This document shows positions 1-7,988 of a stretch of DNA of 64,000 nt, one piece after another. A program made the translations under genes and the position numbers. This DNA comes from Novosphingobium sp. Its GTDB lineage: Bacteria; Pseudomonadota; Alphaproteobacteria; Sphingomonadales; Sphingomonadaceae. The notes below the pieces were generated by a model that was given only the letters and a program-made list of their open reading frames with translations, had not been told where the DNA came from and did no database searches. Position 1 is the stretch's first letter. Each line of letters opens with the position of its first letter. The stretch lies in NCBI RefSeq assembly GCF_020852455.1, contig NZ_JADZAT010000031.1, positions 1 to 64,000 on the forward strand. Reading direction: 5' to 3'.

Positions 1-164
1 AGGCGAAGGTGGAAACAGAAAATTGGCAGTAGAGTAGGCTGAAGAGGATCAATCAGATAATCCGCTGAGAAAGATTTTCTTCTTTACATCTTTGGCATTT
101 TATCAACCAGAAATTCCGGATACCCGACAACATCAGCCCGATCACCGGCCAGCCGGTCTGCCAG

Positions 165-1538
165 GTGGCGCGCAGCGACGCCGCCGATATCGAACTGGCA
201 CTCGACGCGGCCCACGCCGCCAAGACTGCCTGGGGCCGCACCAGCCCGGCCGAGCGCGCCAATATCCTGAACAAGATCGCCGACCGGATGGAAGCCAGCC
301 TCGATCAGCTGGCGCTGGTCGAAACCTGGGACAACGGCAAGCCGATCCGCGAAACCATGGCCGCCGATATCCCGCTGGCGATCGACCATTTCCGCTACTT
401 CGCCGGCTGCGTGCGCGCGCAGGAAGGCTCGATCGGCGAGATCGACCATGACACCATGGCTTATCACATCCACGAGCCGCTGGGGGTGGTCGGCCAGATC
501 ATCCCGTGGAACTTCCCGATCCTGATGGCCGCATGGAAAGTTGCTCCGGCGCTTGCGGCAGGCAACTGCGTGGTGCTCAAGCCGGCCGAACAGACCCCGG
601 CCTCGATCCTGGTGCTGATGGAACTGGTCGGCGACCTGCTGCCGCCGGGCGTGCTCAACGTGGTCAACGGCTTTGGCCTCGAAGCCGGCAAGCCGCTCGC
701 CAGCTCCAAGCGGATCGCCAAGATCGCCTTTACCGGCGAAACCAGCACCGGCCGCCTGATCGCGGGCTACGCCAGCGAAAACCTGATCCCGGTGACGCTC
801 GAACTGGGCGGCAAGAGCCCCAACATCTTCTTCGCCGATGTGGCCGACGAGGATGACGACTTCTTCGACAAGGCGATCGAAGGCTTCGTGATGTTCGCGC
901 TCAATCAGGGCGAAGTCTGCACCTGCCCCAGCCGCGCGCTGATCCACGAATCGATCTATGACCGGTTCATGGAACGCGCGCTCAAGCGGGTTGGCGAGAT
1001 CGTCCAGGGCAGCCCGCTCGATCCGGCCACGATGATCGGCGCACAGGCCAGCCAGGAACAGCAGGAAAAGATCCTCAAGTACCTGCAGATCGGCAAGGAC
1101 GAAGGCGCCGAAGTGCTGATCGGCGGCGCTGCTGCACAGCTTGATGGCGATCTGTCGGGCGGCTTCTACATCCAGCCGACCGTGTTCAAGGGCCACAACA
1201 AGATGCGGATCTTCCAGGAAGAGATCTTCGGCCCCGTGGTCTCCACCACCACCTTCAAGACCGAGGAAGAGGCGCTGGCCATCGCCAACGACACCATGTT
1301 CGGCCTGGGCGCGGGCGTGTGGAGCCGCAACGTCAACACCTGCTACCGCTTTGGCCGCGCGATCGAGGCCGGACGGGTGTGGACCAATTGCTACCACGCC
1401 TATCCCGCCCACGCGGCCTTCGGCGGATACAAGCAATCGGGCATCGGGCGCGAGACCCACAAGATGATGCTTGAACACTACCAGCAGACCAAGAACCTGC
1501 TGGTCAGCTACAGCCCGAAAAAGCTCGGGTTCTTCTAG
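165..1538 (+). CDS. Aldehyde dehydrogenase (ExaC/AldB type), 5' end truncated
   Basis: NAD-dependent aldehyde dehydrogenase oxidising aldehydes to acids. The general-base Glu lies in LELGGKSPN (codon at 801) and the catalytic Cys in GEVCTCPSR (codon at 918). The C-terminus SPKKLGFF is typical of the ExaC/AldB group. Recognisable family sequence already starts at base 126 ([12 protein letters not shown]), but no ATG exists in this frame back to the stop at 66-68. The first possible start is the GTG at 165. Family members are about 506 residues, so roughly the first 35 residues are missing and AT-rich DNA takes their place. It is therefore either a truncated gene or an artefact of a contig end. 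The enzyme class is certain; function of this copy is doubtful. Confidence 0.85.
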   Translation: MARSDAADIELALDAAHAAKTAWGRTSPAERANILNKIADRMEASLDQLALVETWDNGKPIRETMAADIPLAIDHFRYFAGCVRAQEGSIGEIDHDTMAYHIHEPLGVVGQIIPWNFPILMAAWKVAPALAAGNCVVLKPAEQTPASILVLMELVGDLLPPGVLNVVNGFGLEAGKPLASSKRIAKIAFTGETSTGRLIAGYASENLIPVTLELGGKSPNIFFADVADEDDDFFDKAIEGFVMFALNQGEVCTCPSRALIHESIYDRFMERALKRVGEIVQGSPLDPATMIGAQASQEQQEKILKYLQIGKDEGAEVLIGGAAAQLDGDLSGGFYIQPTVFKGHNKMRIFQEEIFGPVVSTTTFKTEEEALAIANDTMFGLGAGVWSRNVNTCYRFGRAIEAGRVWTNCYHAYPAHAAFGGYKQSGIGRETHKMMLEHYQQTKNLLVSYSPKKLGFF

Positions 1539-1550
1539 GGGTCGCACCCA

Positions 1551-1601
1551 GGTCCGGCGGGCGAGGACCCGAACCTCTCCTCATCCCCCGCCCGCCGGAC
1601 C
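1551..1601. other. Stem-loop after the aldehyde dehydrogenase
   Basis: A perfect 13-bp inverted repeat (1551-1563 with 1589-1601, GGTCCGGCGGGCG) encloses a 25-base loop, 12 bases after the aldehyde dehydrogenase stop. It has no run of T after the stem, so it is at best a weak terminator or an mRNA 3'-end stabiliser. Confidence 0.4.
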
Positions 1602-1693
1602 CACCTGCCCAGACCACAACCAAGGCTGGACGCGAAGCGCACCTGCGCTCCGCGATCGGGGAAGCCTTGACCAATCGAATGAGGGAATTTGCC

Positions 1694-2377
1694 ATGAACA
1701 AGCTGCTGCTTTCGGCCACGCTGGCCGCACTCGCCCTGCCCTGCGCGGCCCATGCCGAGGATGGCGACACCGTCGATCTCGGCGTCACGCTGACCGGAAC
1801 CACCAATTACGAATGGCGCGGCGTCAGCCAGTCAGACAACCACGCTGCAGTCTTCGCGGCGGTCAACGCCAGCTACAAGGGTTTCTACCTGGGGGCCGAG
1901 ACCGAGAACGTCGATTTCGCCGGGATCAACCAGGAATACGACGTCTGGGGCGGCTATGTCCTGCCGGTCGGCAAGGCCAAGATCGACGTGGGCTTCGTGC
2001 GCTATGGCTATGTCGATGCCCCGGCCAAGATCGACACCTTCGAAGTGAAGGGCGCGGTGACCGTGCCGATCGGCAAGGCTTCGGCCACGGCGTCGGTCTA
2101 TCACACCTGGAACTACTTCGGCACCAATGCAGATGCGACCTATTACGAAGGCGCGCTGAGCATGCCGGTGTCCGACAAGATCAGTCTGTCGGGCGCGTTC
2201 GGCCACCAGACGGTCAACGGTCTGTTCGGCTACAACACCTGGAACCTGGGCGCGTCCTACGCCGTCGCCAAGGGCGCGAGCGTGGCCGTGCGCTATCACG
2301 ATACCGATGACAGCGGCGTGCTGTTCGGCCGGCTGGGCAAGGCCCGGATCGTCGGCTCGTTCAGCGTAAGCTTCTGA
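1694..2377 (+). CDS. TorF family putative outer-membrane porin
   Basis: A secreted beta-rich protein of 227 residues. The ATG at 1694 is preferred over an upstream ATG at 1667 because GAGGGAA lies 7-8 bases before it and because it opens directly into a signal peptide (MNKLLLSATLAALALPCAAHA, cut after AHA). The mature part begins with the family-typical VTLTGTTNYEWRGVSQSDN segment and continues as alternating strands ending in SFSVSF, an outer-membrane C-terminus with a terminal Phe. Family knowledge gives a putative channel of unknown substrate. It is followed by a clear terminator shared with the convergent decarboxylase gene. Confidence 0.8.
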   Translation: MNKLLLSATLAALALPCAAHAEDGDTVDLGVTLTGTTNYEWRGVSQSDNHAAVFAAVNASYKGFYLGAETENVDFAGINQEYDVWGGYVLPVGKAKIDVGFVRYGYVDAPAKIDTFEVKGAVTVPIGKASATASVYHTWNYFGTNADATYYEGALSMPVSDKISLSGAFGHQTVNGLFGYNTWNLGASYAVAKGASVAVRYHDTDDSGVLFGRLGKARIVGSFSVSF

Positions 2378-2399
2378 TCGCCAAAACGTCTGCCGGTTC

Positions 2400-2428
2400 G
2401 GGAGCCGTCGCAATTTGCAGCGGCTCCC
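2400..2428. terminator. Bidirectional terminator between porin and ornithine decarboxylase
   Basis: GGGAGCCG (2400-2407) pairs perfectly with CGGCTCCC (2421-2428) around a 13-base loop. On the + strand it is followed by TTGTCCCTTT. It lies between the two convergent stop codons, at 2377 and 2444. Confidence 0.7.
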
Positions 2429-2443
2429 TTGTCCCTTTCAAAC

Positions 2444-3676
2444 TCAGCGCAGCGAGACGACGTTGTCCTTGGCGCGCGGATCGCGGCGGTCACCCATATA
2501 CTGGCTGGCCATCGGCTCATCCGCAACTTCGATCGCTTCGGCCTGGCCGAACCCGTTGAAGGCGGTCTTCATCGCTGCGCCATAGGCGCCCAGCATGCCG
2601 ATCTCGATGAAATCGCCCGGCTTGATGTCAACCGGCAGCATGAACGGGCCTTCCATATAGTCGGCATCGTCGCAGGTGGGGCCATAGAAGGCGAACGGGG
2701 TCAGCACTTCGGACCGGCCCGCCGTCAGGCAGCGGACCGGGAAGCGCCAGCCGACGTGCGCGGCATCGTAGAGCGCGCCAAAGGCGCCATCGTTGATGTA
2801 CAGCTCTTCCCCGCGGCCCTTCTCGACCTTGACCACCAGCGAGGAATATTCCGCGCACAGCGCCCGGCCCGGCTCGCACCACAGTTCCGACGAATAGCTG
2901 ACCGGCAGCGATTCAGCCGCGCGGTGGATCGCGCCGAAATAGTCTTCGAGCGGCGGCGGCTCCATTCCCGGATAGATCGACGGGAACCCGCCGCCGACAT
3001 CGACGATGTCGACCGTGACAGACGCATCGACCACCGCCGCGCGCACGCGTTCCAGCGCCTGGACATAGGCGAACGGGGTCATCGCCTGGCTGCCAACGTG
3101 GAAGCACACGCCCAACGCATCGGCAACCTGGCGGGTCGCCTGCAGCAGCGCGGCCACATCGGCCAGGTCAACGCCGAATTTGGCAGCGAGGCTAAGCTCG
3201 GAATAGTCCGACGAAACACGCAGCCGCACGCACAGCGAAAGGTCGGTGGCGTGATCGGTCGCTTCGACGATCTTGGCCAGTTCCTCATGGCTGTCGAGGC
3301 TGAACACGCGCACGCCGTGGACCTTGTAGGCCTCGGCAATCGCGCCCTTCGACTTCACCGGGTGCATGAAGCACAGCACGGCCTGGGGTAGCGTTGCACG
3401 CACCAGCCGCACCTCGGCAATCGAGGCGACGTCGTAATGGGTTACGCCGGCAGCCCACAGCACCTTCAGCAGCTCGGGCGAAGGATTGGCCTTCACCGCA
3501 TAGAGCGCCTTGCCCGGAAACTTCTCGGCAAAGAAGCGGGCGGCGCGCGCTGCGGCGTGCGGGCGATTCAGGATGACCGGTTCTTCGGGCGCGAGCGCGC
3601 GAACTACGGACAGAGCGTCAGGATACTGCTGCAACTCAAGGGACCCCCAATAGGCCTTGCGGCCAAAACAACACAT
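2444..3676 (-). CDS. Ornithine/lysine decarboxylase (type III PLP fold)
   Basis: A PLP enzyme of the alanine-racemase/ODC fold that decarboxylates ornithine to putrescine, possibly also lysine to cadaverine. The PLP Lys is in YAVKANPS (about residue 62). Next come HVGSQ, GGGFPS and EPGRALCAE (phosphate and substrate contacts), and GPTCDDAD carries the catalytic Cys of the ODC family. The ATG at 3676 is used here, but an in-frame TTG 14 codons later, with GGGGG upstream, is an alternative that removes a poorly conserved N-terminus. Putrescine made here would feed the carboxyspermidine route encoded at 6605-9212. A sigma-70-like promoter lies upstream at 3731-3758. Confidence 0.87.
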   Translation of the reverse strand: MCCFGRKAYWGSLELQQYPDALSVVRALAPEEPVILNRPHAAARAARFFAEKFPGKALYAVKANPSPELLKVLWAAGVTHYDVASIAEVRLVRATLPQAVLCFMHPVKSKGAIAEAYKVHGVRVFSLDSHEELAKIVEATDHATDLSLCVRLRVSSDYSELSLAAKFGVDLADVAALLQATRQVADALGVCFHVGSQAMTPFAYVQALERVRAAVVDASVTVDIVDVGGGFPSIYPGMEPPPLEDYFGAIHRAAESLPVSYSSELWCEPGRALCAEYSSLVVKVEKGRGEELYINDGAFGALYDAAHVGWRFPVRCLTAGRSEVLTPFAFYGPTCDDADYMEGPFMLPVDIKPGDFIEIGMLGAYGAAMKTAFNGFGQAEAIEVADEPMASQYMGDRRDPRAKDNVVSLR

Positions 3677-3730
3677 AAGACGAAGGCTGCCTTGCGGTTA
3701 TTGGAAGTCCCCTTGGGGCAGCGGGGGTCG

Positions 3731-3758
3731 CCTATAGAGATTCGCGCCTTAACTGCAA
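3731..3758 (-). promoter_or_regulatory. Candidate sigma-70 promoter of the ornithine decarboxylase gene
   Basis: Read on the minus strand, TTGCAG (3758-3753) and TATAGG (3736-3731) are 16 bases apart. This predicts a leader of about 50 bases. The leader contains a short palindrome, CCCCAAGGGG, about 45 bases before the ATG. Confidence 0.45.
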
Positions 3759-3775
3759 GTGAAAATCAGGACCGA

Positions 3776-5020
3776 TCACCCCTTCATCAGGTGGTCGGCC
3801 ACCGCCCGGTAGGCGGGTAGCGAGGTGGGGTCAAAAGCACCGTTGGCGGCGGTGGGGTGCGAGCCGAACCGGACGATCACCACCTCGGCCACCGGATCGA
3901 TCCAGATCGCCTGGCCGTGGATTCCGCGCGCGGAAAAAACGCCGTGATTTCCGCCCATTGCCCACCACTGGCTGTTGTACGAACCGCCCGGGATCCAGGC
4001 GTAACCGGCAGGCGCAAAGGCTTCTGCCCGGCCGCCGGCCTTGATCGCGGCAACCGTGGGCGCTGCGATCACCTGCCCGCCATTGCCCTGCCCGTCGCAA
4101 CGCATCGCTTCGCCAAAGCGGGCCATGTCGCGCAGCACCGGATTGAGCCCGCCCCCGGCGAACGGCATCCCGGTCGAATCGATCAGGAAATCGGCATCCT
4201 GTTCCATCCCCAGCGGCTGCCAGATTCGCTCTGACAGCACCTGGTCGAGCCGCTTGCCTTCGGTGCGCGAAACCAGCCAGCCCAAAACTTCGGTGTTGCA
4301 GGTACGATAGGTGAAGCGTTCGCCGTGTTCGCCATTCTTGCGGATCGTCGGCAGGAATGCATAGACATCGCGCGGACCGGCATAGCCCGGCGCGCGCGGG
4401 GTCAGCCCCAGCGCGTTGCTCATCGCGCCGATCCCCGAATTGGGATCAGTATATTCCTCGGAAAATTCGAGCGCGGTGGTCATGTCCAGCACTTCGCGCA
4501 GGGTCGCATCGGCAAAGCCGCTGCCCTGAAGTTCAGGGATCAGCTCAGCCATCGGCGCGGCGGGATCAAGCTTGCCTTCGGTGATCAGCATTTCCGCCAG
4601 CGTGCCGACAAAGCTCTTGGTCACCGAAAAGGCGATGTGCGGGGTATCGCGCCGGGTGACGCCCAGATAGCGTTCGTAAACGATCGTACCCTTGTGCAGC
4701 ACCAGCACGGCATCGCTGAAGTTGACCGCCAGCGATTGCTGCCAGGTAAGCTCACGCCCGTCATCCAGTGCCTTGAAGCTGACCGCGTCGATATCATCGC
4801 GCAGCGCCACGGGCAGCTCCCACACCGGGCCATAGCCGCGCGAGACCCGCACCGTCGGCAGGAATTCGCGCATGTGCGAAAAGGCATGGCGATGCATCGG
4901 AAAGCGCATGTGATCGGCGCGTTCCCAGGTCAGCCGCTTGGCATCGGGTGGCGGGAAGCCCTGCATCCAGCCCATCGCGACCGGATCGGAACTGTGCGCG
5001 TCGAGGATCTTGTCGGGCAT
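3776..5020 (-). CDS. Serine hydrolase, beta-lactamase class C / 6-aminohexanoate-dimer hydrolase type
   Basis: A 414-residue member of the penicillin-binding-like serine hydrolase family. The nucleophile motif is S132-V-T-K135. The general-base Tyr is about Tyr238 (YRTCN, where class C enzymes have YxN), and HGQ near residue 370 stands where beta-lactamases have KTG. This pattern is typical of NylB-like amide or ester hydrolases rather than true beta-lactamases. There is no signal peptide, so it is probably cytoplasmic. It lies just downstream of the lemA gene (2-base gap) and is likely cotranscribed with it. Substrate unknown. Confidence 0.8.
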   Translation of the reverse strand: MPDKILDAHSSDPVAMGWMQGFPPPDAKRLTWERADHMRFPMHRHAFSHMREFLPTVRVSRGYGPVWELPVALRDDIDAVSFKALDDGRELTWQQSLAVNFSDAVLVLHKGTIVYERYLGVTRRDTPHIAFSVTKSFVGTLAEMLITEGKLDPAAPMAELIPELQGSGFADATLREVLDMTTALEFSEEYTDPNSGIGAMSNALGLTPRAPGYAGPRDVYAFLPTIRKNGEHGERFTYRTCNTEVLGWLVSRTEGKRLDQVLSERIWQPLGMEQDADFLIDSTGMPFAGGGLNPVLRDMARFGEAMRCDGQGNGGQVIAAPTVAAIKAGGRAEAFAPAGYAWIPGGSYNSQWWAMGGNHGVFSARGIHGQAIWIDPVAEVVIVRFGSHPTAANGAFDPTSLPAYRAVADHLMKG

Positions 5021-5022
5021 GG

Positions 5023-5571
5023 TCAGAACTTCACCTCGGGCACCGCGCCCACGCTGGCGCGTTCACCAGCGGCGATATGGCTGACCTCGAACGGCTGGAA
5101 ACCAAAGGAATTGGCGAACAGCACTGCCGGGAAGCTCTGCCGTGCGGTGTTGTAATTGGCGGCTGCGGCGTTGAGCGCGCGGCGGGCGGCGGCCAGCTTG
5201 TCCTCGATATCGGCCAGTTCGCCTTGCAGCGCCTGGAAATTGGTGTTGGCCTTGAGATCGGGATAGGCCTCACCCAATGCCAGCAGGCCCTTGATCGCGC
5301 CGCTCAGTTCCTGCTCGGCCTCGGGCGAAGCGCTGCCAACGGCGCGGTTGCGCGCCGCGATCACCTGGTCAAGCGTACTCTTCTCATGCGCGGCATAGCC
5401 CTGCACCGTGGCGACCAGATTGGGCACCAGATCGTGGCGCTGGCGCAGCTGTGCATCGATATCCGCAAGTCCTTGGTTGCAGTTCTGGCGCAAGCCGACC
5501 AGCCGGTTATAGATACCGATCAGCATCAGCCCGATAAGGACCAGCAGTCCGATGAAAATAAGAATGCTCAC
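5023..5571 (-). CDS. lemA: LemA family protein
   Basis: A small membrane-anchored coiled-coil protein. One N-terminal transmembrane segment (SILIFIGLLVLIGLMLIGI) is followed by the family signature YNRLVGLRQNC and the RHDLVPNLVATVQGYAAHE segment. The GTG at 5571 is chosen because GGGAG lies 9 bases upstream and the membrane segment starts at once; the frame is open further upstream but lacks a signal. It is divergent from the DUF3137 gene, with which LemA proteins often occur. Function in the family is unsettled (envelope or signalling). Confidence 0.83.
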   Translation of the reverse strand: MSILIFIGLLVLIGLMLIGIYNRLVGLRQNCNQGLADIDAQLRQRHDLVPNLVATVQGYAAHEKSTLDQVIAARNRAVGSASPEAEQELSGAIKGLLALGEAYPDLKANTNFQALQGELADIEDKLAAARRALNAAAANYNTARQSFPAVLFANSFGFQPFEVSHIAAGERASVGAVPEVKF

Positions 5572-5640
5572 CGCGCAAAACTCCCAACACAATTGCCTGA
5601 ACAGCAATGGCTACCACCACACGGGCCAGAGGCAAGCGCG

Positions 5641-6612
5641 ATGATCGAACGCCCCGATGCCGACGCACTGCTGGCCGGTCCGCTGGGGGCCTGGCTGGAA
5701 AGCCAGAATGCCGAGCGCGCTGCGGTCAAGGCCAAGGCGGCGCGGATCTGGCAGATCGGGCTGGGTCTGGCCTGCGCGCTGGCTGCGGCGGTGATCCTGT
5801 TCGGCGGAGAATTCGGTACTGCGCTGCAGTTCGGCTTCTTCGTGGGCGTCGGCGGGTTTGGCCTGGCCGAGCTGGCCAAGCGGCCGATGCTCAACAAGCT
5901 GAAGGGCGGAATCAACGGCGCGATAGCGGGCGCGCTGGGGCTGGAATATGCGGTTGATGTCGAACCGGGCAAGGTCTTCGCCCGGGCCGAACAGTTCGAA
6001 ATGCTGCCCAGCTATGACAATTCACACTTCGCCGATCTGTGGTGGGGCCTGGTCGGCGGGCGCCCCTTCGCGATGCACGAGGCCAAGCTGACCGAGCAGC
6101 GCGGCTCGGGCAAGAACCGCCGGACGGTGACGGTGTTCGAAGGCCAGATCATGTCGATCGGCTTCAACCGCCGGTTTGGCGCCACCACCCTGCTCGAACC
6201 CGATGGCCAGCGCCGCAAGTTCCTGATCGGCAGCGAGAAGGAGCAGGCGACAGTCGGCGGGGTGGCCATGGAGCGGATCGACATGGTCCATCCGGATTTC
6301 GAGAACCGCTTCACGCTGTGGTCCAACGACCAGGTCGAGGCGCGCTATATCGCCCACCCCGAATATCTTGAGCGGCTGCTGGCGGTCGAGACAGCCTTTG
6401 CCGGCGAGGACATCCGCGCGCTGTTCCACGAAGGCGACCTGTTGATTGTGCTCAAGACCGGCGACCTGTTCGAAAGCGGATCGCTCGACGCGGGCAACGA
6501 CCGGGCCTTGCTGGAAAAGGCGATCGAGCAGTTCACCGCGCTGGCCGAACTGGCGATGCGGCTCAACGAAAAGCCGCGACTGACCATGAGTGATCTGGGC
6601 CAGCCTAGCTAA
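5641..6612 (+). CDS. DUF3137 domain membrane protein
   Basis: A 323-residue protein. Two hydrophobic segments lie near the N-terminus (residues about 36-80, QIGLGLACALAAAVILFGG and LQFGFFVGVGGFGLAELA), followed by a large soluble domain containing FADLWWGLVGGRPFAMHEAK, typical of DUF3137. The ATG at 5641 begins the conserved part; an open in-frame extension further left is antisense to lemA and is not believed. It is divergent from lemA, 69 bases away. DUF3137 proteins and LemA are frequently neighbours, suggesting a shared envelope role, but no biochemical function can be assigned from sequence. The 3' end overlaps the convergent nspC stop by 8 bases. Confidence 0.72.
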   Translation: MIERPDADALLAGPLGAWLESQNAERAAVKAKAARIWQIGLGLACALAAAVILFGGEFGTALQFGFFVGVGGFGLAELAKRPMLNKLKGGINGAIAGALGLEYAVDVEPGKVFARAEQFEMLPSYDNSHFADLWWGLVGGRPFAMHEAKLTEQRGSGKNRRTVTVFEGQIMSIGFNRRFGATTLLEPDGQRRKFLIGSEKEQATVGGVAMERIDMVHPDFENRFTLWSNDQVEARYIAHPEYLERLLAVETAFAGEDIRALFHEGDLLIVLKTGDLFESGSLDAGNDRALLEKAIEQFTALAELAMRLNEKPRLTMSDLGQPS

Positions 6613-7804
6613 GCCGGTCGCGGAAGTCTTCGTATCCGAACCGCTTGATGCATTCGAGGCTGTCGGTTTCGCTGTCCCACAACCAGATCGAGGGCAGCGG
6701 CACACCGTTGAAGGTGGTGGTCTTGACCATCGAATAGTGCGCCTGATCCAGGAAGGCAAAGCGCTGGCCGACGCGCGGCCCCTGGGCGAAGCGGTAATCG
6801 CCGATCACGTCACCGGCCAGGCAGCTGGGCCCGCCCAGCCGAACCGCCCCGCCCGCACCCTCATCGATATCGCGATCGACCGGGGGCAGCTCGCCCAGCA
6901 TCGCCGGGCGATAGGGCGCTTCGATCACATCGGGCATGTGGCAGGTCGCGGAAATATCGACGATCGCGACCGGCATGCCGTTCTCGCCCAGATCAAGCAC
7001 GGTGCCGACCAGGATCCCGGCATCGAGCGCCACCGCCTCGCCGGGTTCGAGATAGACCTCGGCCTCGGTATCGTCCTTAAGGTCCTGCAGGAATTCGACC
7101 AGTTCGTCGCGCTGGTAATCGGCGCGGGTGATGTGGTGCCCGCCGCCCAGGTTGATCCACTTGAACTGGCCGAAGTAGGGCTCGAGATAGTCGAACGCCT
7201 TGTCCCAGGTGCGCTTCAGCGGTTCCAGATCCTGCTCGCACAGCGTGTGCATGTGGATCCCGTCGACCAGTTCCATATGCTCTTCGGTCAGCTGGTCGAT
7301 CGGAAAGCCCAGCCGCGAATGCGGCGCGCAGGGATCATACCGCGGCACTTCACCTTCGGGGTGCAAGGGATTGATCCTCAGGCCAATATCGAAGTCCTCC
7401 CCCCGCGCCCGCGCAGCCTCGATGATCGCGCTGCAGCGGATGATCTGCTGCGGCGAATTGAAGATCACATGATCGGACAGCCGCAGGATCTCGTCCAGGT
7501 CCTCGGGCTTGTAAGCCGCGCAATAGGTCGCGATCTCGCCGTCGTAGAACTCGCTCGCCAGCCGCGCTTCCCACAGCCCCGAGGTGCAGACCCCGTCGAG
7601 GTACTCGCCAATGATCGGTGCGGTCGACCACATCGAAAAGGCCTTGAGCGCGGACAGCAACTTGATCCCCGCCCGATCGCGCACATCGGCCAGAACCGAC
7701 AGGTTCTGCCGCAGCCGCGCGGCATCGACCACGAAGCTGGGGCTATCGACGCGATTGAGATCGAAGTGGGCAAAAGCACCCGGATCGCCGGCTCTGGTTT
7801 CCAT
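6605..7804 (-). CDS. nspC: Carboxynorspermidine/carboxyspermidine decarboxylase
   Basis: A PLP-dependent decarboxylase (399 residues) that converts carboxyspermidine or carboxynorspermidine to spermidine or norspermidine, the last step of the aspartate-semialdehyde polyamine route. The PLP Lys is in SALKAFSMW (K54). MHTLCEQ and INLGGGHHITR are family motifs, and the phosphate-binding part is EPGEAVAL. The ATG at 7804 is chosen; a TTG four codons upstream is less likely. It is downstream of the matching dehydrogenase gene on the same strand, separated only by an inverted-repeat element (7824-7975). Confidence 0.9.
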   Translation of the reverse strand: METRAGDPGAFAHFDLNRVDSPSFVVDAARLRQNLSVLADVRDRAGIKLLSALKAFSMWSTAPIIGEYLDGVCTSGLWEARLASEFYDGEIATYCAAYKPEDLDEILRLSDHVIFNSPQQIIRCSAIIEAARARGEDFDIGLRINPLHPEGEVPRYDPCAPHSRLGFPIDQLTEEHMELVDGIHMHTLCEQDLEPLKRTWDKAFDYLEPYFGQFKWINLGGGHHITRADYQRDELVEFLQDLKDDTEAEVYLEPGEAVALDAGILVGTVLDLGENGMPVAIVDISATCHMPDVIEAPYRPAMLGELPPVDRDIDEGAGGAVRLGGPSCLAGDVIGDYRFAQGPRVGQRFAFLDQAHYSMVKTTTFNGVPLPSIWLWDSETDSLECIKRFGYEDFRDRLS

Positions 7805-7823
7805 AGTTGGTAACAATCCATTC

Positions 7824-7975
7824 GGTTCACGCGGAGGCGCGGAGAAGCGGAGGAAAACTTCTTGGCGGCGAAGCCGCCCTGGAACGCTGTCGTCGCGCTA
7901 CTTCGGTTGCCGCAAGGGGACGCTGATCGCAACTCCGCAGTCAACTCTCCGCGTCTCCGCGCCTCCGCGCGAACC
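7824..7975. repeat. 152-bp inverted-repeat-bounded intergenic element
   Basis: The first 28 bases (7824-7851) and last 28 bases (7948-7975) are inverted copies with 26 of 28 matches, both beginning GGTTCRCGCGGAGGCGCGGAG. The inside is non-coding and contains a GGCGGCGAAGCCGCC hairpin. It fills the whole gap between two genes that should form one operon. It looks like a small non-autonomous repeat. Its end sequence has the same base pattern as the ends of the GxxExxY element at 18916-19401. Confidence 0.7.
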
Positions 7976-7988
7976 CTTCTACTTCAGC

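Noticed and set aside
3677..3775. speF-type polyamine leader RNA before the ornithine decarboxylase
   Set aside because: The predicted leader is only about 50 bases, too short for that regulatory RNA, and no complex fold is evident beyond one small palindrome.
3776..5020. True class C beta-lactamase
   Set aside because: It lacks a signal peptide and has HGQ instead of KTG, which fits amide or ester hydrolases of the NylB type.
4948..5640. In-frame 230-codon N-terminal extension of the DUF3137 gene
   Set aside because: The extension runs antisense through lemA and part of the serine hydrolase, shows no family sequence, and the ATG at 5641 starts the conserved part.
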